Below the pieces are notes generated by a model. It searched no databases. It worked only from the letters and a program-made list of their open reading frames with translations, and had not been told where the DNA came from. This document shows, one piece after another, positions 6,893 through 15,476 of a stretch of 40,762 bases of DNA; position 1 is the stretch's first letter, and every line of letters begins with the position of its first letter. Both the position numbers and the translations under genes were made by a program. The stretch spans positions 1 through 40,762 of the forward strand of contig JAOUMU010000012.1 of the NCBI GenBank assembly GCA_029881335.1. The letters are read 5' to 3'. This DNA comes from Nitrospinota bacterium. Lineage in GTDB: Bacteria > Nitrospinota_A > UBA7883.

Positions 6893-9172
6893 TTAGAAGA
6901 TAGCTTCCAGGCCGAACGCGCCCAGAGGGGGGATACCGCCCACTTCTTCCCTTTCCGTATAGTCCTCGTTGTACATATAGCCGGAAATGTTATTTCTGGC
7001 GTATAGGTTTTGGACCTCGAAAAATATCGACAACTTCCAATTATTGTATCTTATGGTCCTGTCGGCCCTGATATCGAGCTGGTGAGAATCGGGCAGACGC
7101 TCAGAACCTATCTCGCCATAAACTGGACGCACCCTTCCCGTCTCGTCCGTGAACTTATCCACCACAGGGGTATACGGCCGGCCACTGTTGAAATGCCACC
7201 TGCCGGATAGTGTCCATTTCCCCATCTGGTAGGACGTCAACAGGTTAATGGTCAGCGGTTGGTCCCTAGAATAGTTGAATACCTCCCCGGTCAGCTCGTT
7301 CTTCCGGTCCGAATGGCTGTAGGTTACCGCCAGCCACCCATGCAAGCTGGTTTCGACCGAGGCGTTCCTGCGCAACAAAACCTCAAAACCATACGCAGCG
7401 CCGGATCCGCCGTTTGCATAGTTTGATTCCTCATGGGGCACTATCAGGTCCTGGAAAGTTTTATGATACAGTTCCACTTGTGTGTCCCAGGCGCCCTGAT
7501 ACAGCTTCTTTTTAACGCCAACGGTGATGTGCTCCGATTTCTCGAACTTCAGATTGCGATTGCCGAAAACGTCCACCACGAACTGGCCTGGAGGAAACTG
7601 TACATACTCACCCCAACCGGCCGTAAGCAGCAGATCGCTGGAGGGTCTTACCTCTATGGAGACTCGGGGCATGGTGTAGGATTCCTTCAGATAACTCTCC
7701 TCCATCCACCGCGCACCCAGCACCAGGGTCAGCGGCTCTGCCAGGCGCCAGCGGTCCTTGACGAACGCCGCCGAGCCCTGGCCAGTAAAGGAGGTTTCCA
7801 GCTTCCGGGTCTCCTGGCTGGAGAAGTCCTGATCCGGTTCAAACTCGTTGGGCGCCCATGCTTTTCCTTCGAACAGAAGGTTGATAACCGAAGCCTCTTT
7901 TTCACCGCCCAGTGTCAGGACATGGTTCTGGCCTGCCTTTATTGACAATATTTCCCTGGCGGTGGTGGTGGTGAAATCGTTGTCGCCAGAGATTGCCTGG
8001 CCCACTACCACCGTTTGGGCGGTACTTCGCCGCGACACGGTGAGGACGCTCATCACGTTTTCGGATAAGGCCGTTTCCAGGTTCATCCCCTGCATGTTGG
8101 ACAACTGATCCATGTCGAAATCACCCACCAGGGCCGGCTCCTGCTTGGCGGCGGGAGATTCATCGGTCACCTCGATTATCATTTTGTCCTGCGTGCCATG
8201 GGCGAACAGCGAAAACCTGCTTCGGGGGCTTATGCTCCACACATACTTGCCCAGGTAGTCGTAATACCAAGGGAACTGGACCACTTTCACTCCCACGTCC
8301 AGCTCCTTGACGAAGGGGCCCACCAGCAGGTCTATATAGCTGCGCCTGCCCGTCACCACCAAGGCATGCCCCTCTGCCAGCGGCCCTTCCAGCAGAAGCT
8401 CCGCCTCCAAAAAGCTGACACTAGCCGTCACGTGGAACCGGTCTGTTTTTGGATCGCGCAGGGTTATGTCGATCACACCGCCCATCGCTTCTTTGAACTC
8501 TGGGCCTGGAGAGGAGAGGTACAGATTGAAATCATCCACCAGACCGGCGTGAAACACGCTGACGAATCCATAGTGGAAGAGGTTGTTGGTCTGCATGTTA
8601 TCCACATAGAAGACATTGTCGTCCGGATCCGAGCCCCTGATGGCCGGGTATGCCATAAAGCCGGAACCGGTGGACAACCCAGGAAGGTTCGAGATCCCCC
8701 GCAACGGATCGCCCATGGAACCTGGCATCTTTTTCATCTCATAGCCGGAGACCACCCTTTTGCCCACCTGGTCCTGATTCTTCTCCGCCGTCACCACGAT
8801 CTCGGAGAACCTTTCCACCGGCGGCAGGTACAGCCTGCCAGTGACTTGGGGCTCCTCGCTGGTCACAATCGCCTTCAAGGGCTCCCCCTCGGCAAACCCT
8901 ACCATGGAGGCGGAGACCATGTATTCTCCCTCCTCGGGCAGGGCAAGCTCGAAATCACCGGTGGCATTGGTGACAGTAATATCAATATCGTCCCTGCCCA
9001 TAACGTAAACCGTGGCGCCGCCCAACGGGATGCGCTCCCCCATGACCATAACCTTGCCACGCGCGGAGTACACGCCCTGGGCCTGGCATACTTCTGGATG
9101 AGAGGTAATGGCCATAACAAGAGCGCCGAATATGAATAATGAGTTTACTGCGCAGTTTTTGAAAACGAACAT
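6893..9172 (-). CDS. TonB-dependent outer membrane receptor with N-terminal carboxypeptidase-regulatory-like domain
   Basis: Outer-membrane beta-barrel that imports a ligand using TonB energy. The 759-residue protein has a signal peptide (cleavage near CQAQ, about residue 32), a beta-sandwich CarboxypepD_reg-like domain (about 35-115: GKVMVMGERIPLGGATVYV) and a TonB-box-like EIVVTAEK near 124-131. A plug (about 137-245, with NLPGLSTGSGF and YVDNMQTNNLFHYG) and a long barrel follow, the last residue being Phe (FGLEAIF), as outer-membrane insertion requires. AGGAG lies about eight bases before the ATG. It is last in exbB-exbD-tonB-receptor. The cobalamin cluster nearby hints at a corrinoid or metal ligand, but nothing in the sequence fixes it. 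Confidence 0.9.
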   Translation of the reverse strand: MFVFKNCAVNSLFIFGALVMAITSHPEVCQAQGVYSARGKVMVMGERIPLGGATVYVMGRDDIDITVTNATGDFELALPEEGEYMVSASMVGFAEGEPLKAIVTSEEPQVTGRLYLPPVERFSEIVVTAEKNQDQVGKRVVSGYEMKKMPGSMGDPLRGISNLPGLSTGSGFMAYPAIRGSDPDDNVFYVDNMQTNNLFHYGFVSVFHAGLVDDFNLYLSSPGPEFKEAMGGVIDITLRDPKTDRFHVTASVSFLEAELLLEGPLAEGHALVVTGRRSYIDLLVGPFVKELDVGVKVVQFPWYYDYLGKYVWSISPRSRFSLFAHGTQDKMIIEVTDESPAAKQEPALVGDFDMDQLSNMQGMNLETALSENVMSVLTVSRRSTAQTVVVGQAISGDNDFTTTTAREILSIKAGQNHVLTLGGEKEASVINLLFEGKAWAPNEFEPDQDFSSQETRKLETSFTGQGSAAFVKDRWRLAEPLTLVLGARWMEESYLKESYTMPRVSIEVRPSSDLLLTAGWGEYVQFPPGQFVVDVFGNRNLKFEKSEHITVGVKKKLYQGAWDTQVELYHKTFQDLIVPHEESNYANGGSGAAYGFEVLLRRNASVETSLHGWLAVTYSHSDRKNELTGEVFNYSRDQPLTINLLTSYQMGKWTLSGRWHFNSGRPYTPVVDKFTDETGRVRPVYGEIGSERLPDSHQLDIRADRTIRYNNWKLSIFFEVQNLYARNNISGYMYNEDYTEREEVGGIPPLGAFGLEAIF

Positions 9173-9181
9173 TTACCACTC

Positions 9182-9835
9182 CTATCTCAGTTTGAACAGA
9201 AAAGGGATCTGCACCCGAACGGCCACCGGCCGCTGTCCCATATATCCTGGCGCGAAAATTGATTCGTTCAGGGCGTTCTTCACAGCCTCATCGAAAGCCT
9301 CCCCCCCGCTTTCCACGATGCGGATGGAATTTATTTTGCCCTCGGTATCAAGAAACAACTCCACCACCACTCTGGCCTCTCTCCCGGTAAAGCGCTCCTT
9401 TTCCGGATACACGGGCTCCTCCTTGCGCACAAACGCCGGCAGCCTGGTGAGCTTGTGACCGGGAATATACTCAGGCTCCGGTGGCTGAGATGGCAATGGC
9501 GGCGGCTCCGGTTCCGGTTCTTTATCCTCATCAAGCCCGATGGTCTTCGGCTCCGGAAGAGGCTCCAGCAATTTTTCTATATCTGGCAGGGGTGGCTGGT
9601 CCAGAACGGGCCTTGGCTCCATTTTTTTCACCAGCGGCGGTTTGGGCTTGGGCGGGAGAGGAGGGGGAGGCTCCGGCGGAGGAGGAGCTTCCAGCACCAG
9701 AAGCTTCACGCTCACAAGTTCCGGTGGCGCCGGGACTGAAGCGCGGCTGATGAGATATGCCACCATCAGAAACAGCATTGCATTGAGGGCGACCGCGGCC
9801 GTCGACGCGGCCGACCATCGCTGGGATTTCGTCAT
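9182..9835 (-). CDS. tonB: TonB energy-transducing protein
   Basis: Transmits proton-motive force from ExbB/ExbD to outer-membrane receptors. The 217-residue protein has one N-terminal membrane anchor (about 12-32), a long proline-rich periplasmic spacer (about 48-130, runs of PPPPEP and PKPKPP) and a C-terminal TonB domain (about 138-217). The latter includes EPVYPEKERFTGREARVVVE, LDTEGKINSIRIVESGG and a VAVRVQIPFLFKLR ending. The gene overlaps the exbD stop by ATGA and ends nine bases before the receptor gene, so all four are one transcript. It is probably dedicated to this receptor, though TonB can serve several. Confidence 0.93.
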   Translation of the reverse strand: MTKSQRWSAASTAAVALNAMLFLMVAYLISRASVPAPPELVSVKLLVLEAPPPPEPPPPLPPKPKPPLVKKMEPRPVLDQPPLPDIEKLLEPLPEPKTIGLDEDKEPEPEPPPLPSQPPEPEYIPGHKLTRLPAFVRKEEPVYPEKERFTGREARVVVELFLDTEGKINSIRIVESGGEAFDEAVKNALNESIFAPGYMGQRPVAVRVQIPFLFKLR

Positions 9836-10239
9836 TTTTCGTATTCGGCCCTGGTGGCGATAGAGACGTTTTTCGCCCCTGCCATGCGGGCCTTGTCCAG
9901 GAATAGCACCAGCCGTCCGGAGACAGAAGTTTTGTCTGGCTCCACGATCACGGCGATATCCGGCTTTGTGGATACAGCGGCCGCTATGATTGACTCCGCC
10001 TCGTCATAGGACAGCTCCCTCTCCGAATGATATAGTGCGCCATTTTTGTCTATGGCGAACAGGAGATGATGCCGCGGCAGGGCCTTTGCCGTGTCGGCGT
10101 CCGGCTTTTCCACCTTCACCCCCACGTTGTCCGGGAATACGGTGGCGACCATGAAGAATATCAACAGCAGGAACACCATGTCGATCAGGGGGGCCATGGC
10201 GATCTCCGGCTTCCTTTTCGGCCTCGGCTTATAGAACAT
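9832..10239 (-). CDS. exbD: Biopolymer transport protein ExbD
   Basis: Single-span subunit of the proton channel that powers TonB. The 135-residue protein has a positively charged cytoplasmic start (PRPKRKPEI), then APLIDMVFLLLIFFMV containing the essential membrane Asp (Asp20) of ExbD/TolR, and a periplasmic domain of about 90 residues. AAGGGG lies shortly upstream of the ATG. It is 26 bases after exbB and overlaps tonB. TolR is excluded by the TonB neighbour, although TolR and ExbD are close relatives. Confidence 0.93.
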   Translation of the reverse strand: MFYKPRPKRKPEIAMAPLIDMVFLLLIFFMVATVFPDNVGVKVEKPDADTAKALPRHHLLFAIDKNGALYHSERELSYDEAESIIAAAVSTKPDIAVIVEPDKTSVSGRLVLFLDKARMAGAKNVSIATRAEYEK

Positions 10240-10265
10240 GGATTACCCCTTACATACAGTGGAGA

Positions 10266-10880
10266 TCAAGCTGAAGGTATGACCTGGATAAGATGTGTGG
10301 AAAAGGTGTCCATCTTCCTGGTTATAAGCTCCGCTTGGTCTGTGAGCATCTGGTGTATATATAAAAGCGGAATAGAGGTGATCAGCCCGGCCTCGGTGGT
10401 GAGCAGCGCCTGGGATATACCGTCGGCCAGTATCTTCGGATCTCCCGTGCCGTAGACGGCGATGGCATTGAACGCCACTATCATCCCCACCACAGTCCCC
10501 AAAAGCCCCACCATCGGTAAAAGCGAGCCGATGATGGCCACGGCGCCAAGGCGGCGTAATATATAAAGCTCCTCGGTGGAAAAGCGGACCCGCACCTTCT
10601 CCAGCATTCCCTCTCGGCCGAGCCTCCGGCTATCCCAGGCCACCCATGCTATGCGCCCCATGGGAAAGGCCTTGTCCATCTTTTCCATGGTCTTGTCGTC
10701 AATCTCGGTCACTTCGTAAATCATGGTCAAAAGCTCATCCATCCGGCTTGAGATGGATCGATACTTGAGCCAGCGCTCGAAAACCAATATCCCGCCGTAG
10801 ATCGACGCGGCCAGGATGACATACTGCACCGGACCACCCTTTTGAAAAAGGTCCCTCAAATGTTCTATAAAGCCTTCCAT
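10266..10880 (-). CDS. exbB: Biopolymer transport protein ExbB (MotA/TolQ/ExbB family)
   Basis: Proton-channel subunit partnering ExbD. The 204-residue protein has three hydrophobic spans (about 18-34, 107-132 and 150-172). The second holds the family signature GSLLPMVGLLGTVVGMI and the third the LLTTEAGLITSIPLLY stretch with conserved Thr and Ala-Gly positions. The cytoplasmic loop carries EKVRVRFSTEELYILRR. As first gene of the operon its promoter should lie in 10881-11042; a short palindrome (AAGCG-AA-CGCTT, 10928-10939) is there but no confident hexamers are visible. Confidence 0.93.
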   Translation of the reverse strand: MEGFIEHLRDLFQKGGPVQYVILAASIYGGILVFERWLKYRSISSRMDELLTMIYEVTEIDDKTMEKMDKAFPMGRIAWVAWDSRRLGREGMLEKVRVRFSTEELYILRRLGAVAIIGSLLPMVGLLGTVVGMIVAFNAIAVYGTGDPKILADGISQALLTTEAGLITSIPLLYIHQMLTDQAELITRKMDTFSTHLIQVIPSA

Positions 10881-10927
10881 AGTTTCCGATAATCTCCAAG
10901 CATCGTCCGCCAGCGCACACTCATCGA

Positions 10928-10939
10928 AAGCGAACGCTT
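10928..10939. promoter_or_regulatory. Short palindrome upstream of exbB
   Basis: AAGCG-AA-CGCTT is a perfect inverted repeat with a two-base centre, 48 bases before the exbB start. It could be an operator for the TonB operon. It is not a Fur box. A single short site may be chance. Confidence 0.25.
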
Positions 10940-11042
10940 GCTCTATATGGCGGTCAGTTTACCATTTCTTTAGATGATGTCTTCTTTGTAGATTTTGTCA
11001 ACAAACCGCGCGTCATATACCGATTCTTTAAAGCAAATCGTC

Positions 11043-11444
11043 CTATATACCCTTGGATTCAAGGAAGGGCACGTATCTGCGGTCTGTCTGATTTATATGG
11101 TTGGTGAGCCAGTTCACCAGGAATCCCATCAGTTCCATGGTTATGACGCTTTTCCCCGCGTCATGGTTGTTCTTAAATTCACGAACCTGGGCCAGAAGGT
11201 CGTTATGTTCGCTCAGATGAAGCTCGTATTCTGAATAGCCGTTTTCCAGCAAGATCCTCTCCTCATCGGAGAAGTGAGTGACGGTGTAGTGCAAAAGCTC
11301 GTCCAAAACCTTGGCCACGATTGCCCGGCTGTTTCCCTCCCGCACGCTTTTTTCCAGGTTGTTTATCAGGTCAAACAGCTTCTTATGCTGCTCGTCAATA
11401 CTCCTGATTCCTATGAAATATTTTCCATCCCACTCAATGGGCAT
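11043..11444 (-). CDS. Bacteriohemerythrin
   Basis: Non-heme di-iron oxygen-binding protein, cytoplasmic, used for O2 storage, delivery or sensing. All seven iron ligands of the family are present in the 133-residue sequence: His20 (DEQHKKLF), His57 and Glu61 (THFSDEE), His76 and His80 (LHLSEH), His115 and Asp120 (NHINQTD). It opens with the common IEWDGKYFIGI motif. It is a single-domain form without a kinase or cyclic-di-GMP partner and lies alone between exbB and glgC. Common in microaerophilic or redox-gradient bacteria, which fits the c-heme sensor kinase elsewhere in the window. Confidence 0.95.
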   Translation of the reverse strand: MPIEWDGKYFIGIRSIDEQHKKLFDLINNLEKSVREGNSRAIVAKVLDELLHYTVTHFSDEERILLENGYSEYELHLSEHNDLLAQVREFKNNHDAGKSVITMELMGFLVNWLTNHINQTDRRYVPFLESKGI

Positions 11445-11501
11445 GGCAATCCTCCGCTCCTGGGGCCTGCAACAATACGGCGCCCCTTGCGCCGTCCCGC
11501 A

Positions 11502-12788
11502 TTATATTACGGTTCCCGGTGGTATTTCAGTGTTTTTTGGAATAACCACCACTCCTTCCCGGATATAGTACCCGACCCCGTCTTTTTCCATGGCGCCCTC
11601 CTTGTTGATAATTTTGGACCCCCGGCCGATCCGAACGTTCTTGTCCAGAATGGCCCTCTTTATCACAACATCGGAACAGACGCCAGGCGTCTTGGAGAAA
11701 TCCCGCATCCCATATCGCTCCGAAGAATCCGCGCCCATCACTATCGCCTGCTCTATTAACGCGTTCTTCCCGATGGTGGACCTGATGCCGATCACGGAAT
11801 TCCTTATCTCCGTGCCCTCGTCTATCAAACATCCGTCGCTGATCACGGACTCGGAGACTCGCGCGCCCATGAAACGGGAGGCGGCCAGAAATCTTTGTTT
11901 GGTATATATTCTTTCCTGCTCACCACCGAAAAAGTCGAAAACCGGCTCTTTGGCGCCCAACAGTATATTCGCCTCGAAAAACCCGCTAATAGTCCCGATA
12001 TCCTCCCAATATCCAGAGAACTTGTGGGACACCGCCTTATACTTTCCCAATGAGCCGGGGATAATGTCCTTGCCGAAATCAACCTTGCTTTTATCCGCCA
12101 GCGCGTCGAGCAACACTTCGGTCTCGAATACGTATATCCCCATGCTTGCCAGCCAGTTCTTCCCTTCGCCATCCCCGTCCGGGGCATCCGGATCCCCATC
12201 CACGCGAAACCTCTCCACCACCTCCGGGTCCTTCGGCTTTTCCACGAAGTCCGTTATGCGCTGCTTTTCATCAGCCTTCATAATCCCGAACCCATCCACT
12301 TTGTCCCTGGTCACCGGCAAAACGGAGATGGTGATGTCTGCGTTCTGGGTTAGATGTGTCCGCAAAAGATCCTGGTAATTCATCTTGTACAGCTGGTCGC
12401 CGCTGAGGATGACCACCCTCTTGTACCTTTGCGCGTTCATCACTCCCAGGCATTTGCGCACCGCGTCCGCCGTCCCCTGGAACCAGTCCTCCATCCCGGT
12501 GTCGGTCTGAGAAGCGGCCAGCACACTGACAAATCCGCTGGAGAAGACGTCCATGTTATAGGCCCTGGCGATATGCTGGTTCAGCGACGCGCTCTGGAAC
12601 TGGGAGACAATGTATATGTTGCGAAGGCCGCTGTTTATACAGTTGCTGATGGGGATGTCGATAAGGCGGTACTTGCCCCCCAGAGGCACGGCGGGCTTGC
12701 ATCTCTCCTTGGTCAGAGGATAAAGCCGCGAACCCCTGCCCCCACCCAGAACGATAGCCAGGTTTCCTGTAATCACCATTCCCCCCAT
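11502..12788 (-). CDS. glgC: Glucose-1-phosphate adenylyltransferase GlgC
   Basis: Makes ADP-glucose from ATP and glucose-1-phosphate for glycogen synthesis. The 428-residue protein has the nucleotide-binding GGGRGSRLYPLT near residue 16, KPAVPLGGKYRLIDIPISN, the substrate-site WFQGTADAVRK and ASMGIYVFE, and a C-terminal left-handed beta-helix region with VIGIRSTIGKNA and ILDKNVRIGRG repeats. The ATG at 12788 is kept; ATG at 12779 is equally plausible. No other glycogen gene is adjacent, so it is a stand-alone unit preceded by a possible TATAAT at 12832-12837. Confidence 0.95.
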   Translation of the reverse strand: MGGMVITGNLAIVLGGGRGSRLYPLTKERCKPAVPLGGKYRLIDIPISNCINSGLRNIYIVSQFQSASLNQHIARAYNMDVFSSGFVSVLAASQTDTGMEDWFQGTADAVRKCLGVMNAQRYKRVVILSGDQLYKMNYQDLLRTHLTQNADITISVLPVTRDKVDGFGIMKADEKQRITDFVEKPKDPEVVERFRVDGDPDAPDGDGEGKNWLASMGIYVFETEVLLDALADKSKVDFGKDIIPGSLGKYKAVSHKFSGYWEDIGTISGFFEANILLGAKEPVFDFFGGEQERIYTKQRFLAASRFMGARVSESVISDGCLIDEGTEIRNSVIGIRSTIGKNALIEQAIVMGADSSERYGMRDFSKTPGVCSDVVIKRAILDKNVRIGRGSKIINKEGAMEKDGVGYYIREGVVVIPKNTEIPPGTVI

Positions 12789-12831
12789 TGCACTATACCT
12801 AAACTAAAAGTTTCAGCCTGCTTGCAAGGAT

Positions 12832-12837
12832 ATTATA
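12832..12837 (-). promoter_or_regulatory. Candidate -10 element of glgC
   Basis: TATAAT on the minus strand, 44 bases before the glgC start codon and within the 99-base gap after dsbD. No convincing -35 hexamer lies 16-18 bases upstream, so the call rests on the -10 alone. Confidence 0.35.
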
Positions 12838-12887
12838 CTCCCATACGGCGTCCGTCAGACATTCTGGAGATAAGCCGCGTACGGAGT

Positions 12888-14690
12888 TCACGTGCCCAAC
12901 AGTTTGACCAACCTCTCCAAAAAAGAGTCCGCGTCCACGAACCCGACGAACCTTAAGTCAGTTATTTCCCTTCCACCGGAATCGAGAAACACCACGGTGG
13001 GCACCCCTTGCACTTCATACTTATTCTTCAGCTCCTTCGCTTCCAGGTTTCCTGTGAGGGTAAGGTCCACCTTCAAAGCGCGCAGCTTGTCGCTCAATTC
13101 AACCACCCGTCCATCGGAGAAGGTGTAGCGCTCCAGCTCCTTGCATGGTATACACCAGTCCGCGGTGAAATCCATCACCACCGCTTTCTTGTCCGCCTTC
13201 GCCTTTGCCAGCGAGTGGAGGGTGGCGTTTTCCCATTTTATACTGGGACCGGAGGGAGCGCTGGCGGATACCCACACGAACACACCCATGCCGGCCACAG
13301 CCAGCCCTACCAATGATTGCGCCGCCACGAACTTTCCGCTGGCGCCGGTCACCCTGGAGAAAAAGCCTAGGTATATCCCCGACGTAACCATGAACACCGC
13401 TATGATTGGCGCGTAAGCCGCCTTGGGGATCAGAGGCTGCATAAAATATATTGCCATGCCCAAAAGCACGAAGCCGAATACTTTCTTTACCCACACCATC
13501 CACATTCCGGAGCGGGGAAGCATTGATAATCCACCGGAGAACATCGCCAGCGCCACATACGGCGCTCCAAGCCCTGCGGCTAGCGTGAAGAACATTAAAA
13601 ATCCCAGCGCCGGATCACCCTGCTCCCCGACGAAAGTAAGCAGGCCCAACACAAAGGGACCGATGCAAGGCGCCGCGATTATACCTGCGGTGAGCCCCAT
13701 CAAAAACGCGCCGATGAACCCTTCCCTGTTCTCTCCCCCAACCTGGTTCAAGAAGTCTGGGATCCGGATATCGTACATGCCGAACATGGAAAGCGACAGC
13801 GCCACCATGGCCGCCACCAGGAAAAGGGCCACCACCGGGCTCTGCAGCATCGCCCCGAACAGGCTCCCGGTCAGCGCGGCCACCACTCCCAGCGATGAAT
13901 ACATCGTAGTCATGCCCAGGAAGTAGAAGGCGGCCTTGCCCGCCAGCCGGACCTTGCTCTTCTCCCCTGTCCCGCCAAAGAAAGAGACGGTGATGGGGAT
14001 TAGCGGGTATACGCATGGGGTCAGGTTTAAGGCCAAGCCCCCGAAAAAGATCAACAGAAGGGTCAAAAACATCCCCTTGCTCCGGATGTATCCACCGATA
14101 TCCCCCATCCCGAGCCCTGGTTCTGGCGCTCCGCCACCTGCCATGAAACCCGCCGCCAACTTATAGATGTCCTGGTTGATATAATTGACCGCCGTTCCCT
14201 GCGGAGCCACTTTTATGGGGATATCCGCCTCCAGAAACGCCGGGGCTATGCACGAGGACTCGTCACATGCCTGGACTTGGAGCCGGGCCATGACATTATA
14301 ATCGCCCGGCGCTATCCCCACGGGAACCGCGCCAGCCATGCTTATAAAAAACTTACCCTTGAAAGTGGGGAGTGGATCCTTGGAAAAGGAGAATTTCTCC
14401 ATCACCGGCGCGGGATATCCCGCCCGGCCAAAGGTTATGGAGCTCTTCGAATCCATGGAAAGACGGGTTGCCACCAGCCCTTCCATATCTGGCTTGTCAG
14501 ACTGGGTGTGCCAGCCATCCTTCACTTCAACCTCGAAAACCATTTGGAACGAGCCACCAGGCGAATAAACGTCCTGCCCCGGCACATACCGGAACTCGAC
14601 AACGCTGGAGCTGCGCATGATCTGGGCGCCAGAGGACACTGCCATGGCGGCCAGAAGGGCGAAAGTTACTGTCAGGAATCTCTTATTCAT
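12888..14690 (-). CDS. dsbD: Thiol:disulfide interchange protein DsbD
   Basis: Inner-membrane reductase that carries electrons from cytoplasmic thioredoxin to periplasmic thiols, for example for cytochrome c maturation and DsbC. All three modules are in the 600-residue protein. A signal peptide (1-22) and N-terminal alpha domain carry Cys142 and Cys147 (QACDESSC). The eight-span membrane domain has Cys226 (LNLTPCVYPL) and Cys342 (AAPCIGPF). The C-terminal thioredoxin domain has the Cys513-Ile-Pro-Cys516 active site. It is monocistronic, with a possible extended -10 (TGTTATAAT, 14705-14713) very close to its ATG. Confidence 0.95.
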   Translation of the reverse strand: MNKRFLTVTFALLAAMAVSSGAQIMRSSSVVEFRYVPGQDVYSPGGSFQMVFEVEVKDGWHTQSDKPDMEGLVATRLSMDSKSSITFGRAGYPAPVMEKFSFSKDPLPTFKGKFFISMAGAVPVGIAPGDYNVMARLQVQACDESSCIAPAFLEADIPIKVAPQGTAVNYINQDIYKLAAGFMAGGGAPEPGLGMGDIGGYIRSKGMFLTLLLIFFGGLALNLTPCVYPLIPITVSFFGGTGEKSKVRLAGKAAFYFLGMTTMYSSLGVVAALTGSLFGAMLQSPVVALFLVAAMVALSLSMFGMYDIRIPDFLNQVGGENREGFIGAFLMGLTAGIIAAPCIGPFVLGLLTFVGEQGDPALGFLMFFTLAAGLGAPYVALAMFSGGLSMLPRSGMWMVWVKKVFGFVLLGMAIYFMQPLIPKAAYAPIIAVFMVTSGIYLGFFSRVTGASGKFVAAQSLVGLAVAGMGVFVWVSASAPSGPSIKWENATLHSLAKAKADKKAVVMDFTADWCIPCKELERYTFSDGRVVELSDKLRALKVDLTLTGNLEAKELKNKYEVQGVPTVVFLDSGGREITDLRFVGFVDADSFLERLVKLLGT

Positions 14691-14704
14691 ACGTCAATGG
14701 GGCC

Positions 14705-14713
14705 ATTATAACA
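14705..14713 (-). promoter_or_regulatory. Candidate extended -10 promoter of dsbD
   Basis: Minus-strand TGTTATAAT matches the extended -10 consensus (TGnTATAAT) and lies only about 15 bases before the dsbD ATG. No -35 is obvious and no Shine-Dalgarno precedes the ATG, so a leaderless or very short-leader transcript is possible. Confidence 0.35.
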
Positions 14714-14884
14714 CTGGTTGGACATAGCGCCGGACACAAACTGTGAAGATAAATTATGGCAAACCTGGAAAGGACATGGTATCTTTTTTTCCACGACACC
14801 GGGACGCGCTGCGCCGGGCGGAGGATGATTGTGACGCGCGGCCACCGGGCTGATATAAACAGAAATATTTCACGGGAGAAGCTT

Positions 14885-15424
14885 ATGCCTGAGCATATAA
14901 AGAAGTCAATCAGAGAGATACCCAACTTTCCCAAGGAAGGGATACTTTTCTATGATGTCACCACTCTTTTTGCCGATGCGGTGGCCTTCCGCCGGGCCAT
15001 CGACATGCTGGTGTACCGATACATCGACAAGAAGCCGGATATGTTCGTCGGCGTGGAGGCCAGAGGCTTTCTGATCGCCTCCACCCTGGCATACGCGCTG
15101 GGGACCGGCGTGGCCATCATCCGCAAGCCTGGGAAGCTGCCCTATAAGACATACAAGGAATCCTACGAGCTGGAATATGGGACCGACAGCATGGAGATGC
15201 ACATAGACGCTGTGAAGCCGGGGCAAAATGTGGTGGTGGTGGACGACCTGCTGGCCACCGGCGGCACATTCGAAGCGGCGGCCAAACTGGTGGAGCGAGC
15301 CGGGGCCACGGCCCAGGAACTTGCTTGTATCGTGGAGCTAACTTTTCTGCCTGGCCGACAGAAACTTTCTAGATATTCGGTTCATTCCCTGGTAACATAC
15401 GCCAGCGAGGAAGTGAAGAGCTGA
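14885..15424 (+). CDS. apt: Adenine phosphoribosyltransferase
   Basis: Salvages adenine to AMP with phosphoribosyl pyrophosphate. The 179-residue length is typical. It begins with IREIPNFPKEGILFYDVT, a signature start for Apt, then GVEARGFLIAS and IIRKPGKLPYKT, and has the PRPP-binding motif VVVVDDLLATGGT (about 116-129). The ATG at 14885 has GGGAG eight bases upstream; an in-frame ATG at 14756 would add a non-conserved 43-residue leader and is rejected. Divergent from dsbD and convergent with the deacetylase gene. Confidence 0.95.
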   Translation: MPEHIKKSIREIPNFPKEGILFYDVTTLFADAVAFRRAIDMLVYRYIDKKPDMFVGVEARGFLIASTLAYALGTGVAIIRKPGKLPYKTYKESYELEYGTDSMEMHIDAVKPGQNVVVVDDLLATGGTFEAAAKLVERAGATAQELACIVELTFLPGRQKLSRYSVHSLVTYASEEVKS

Positions 15425-15444
15425 TTTTTCCTCGGGCAGGGGTA

Positions 15445-15476
15445 GCTGATCCTCCAGCCGTGGGTGGTCGATCAGC
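15445..15476. terminator. Inverted repeat between convergent apt and deacetylase genes
   Basis: GCTGATC (15445-15451) pairs with GATCAGC (15470-15476), with CCA/TGG inside continuing the stem. It overlaps the stop codon of the minus-strand gene. There is no T-run, so it is a candidate bidirectional terminator or processing site only. Confidence 0.4.

Noticed and set aside
14776-14790. T7 run before apt as a terminator
   Set aside because: No hairpin precedes it, and it lies between divergent genes.
14756-14884. Longer Apt starting at 14756
   Set aside because: The added 43 residues are not conserved and the ATG at 14885 has a good ribosome-binding site.
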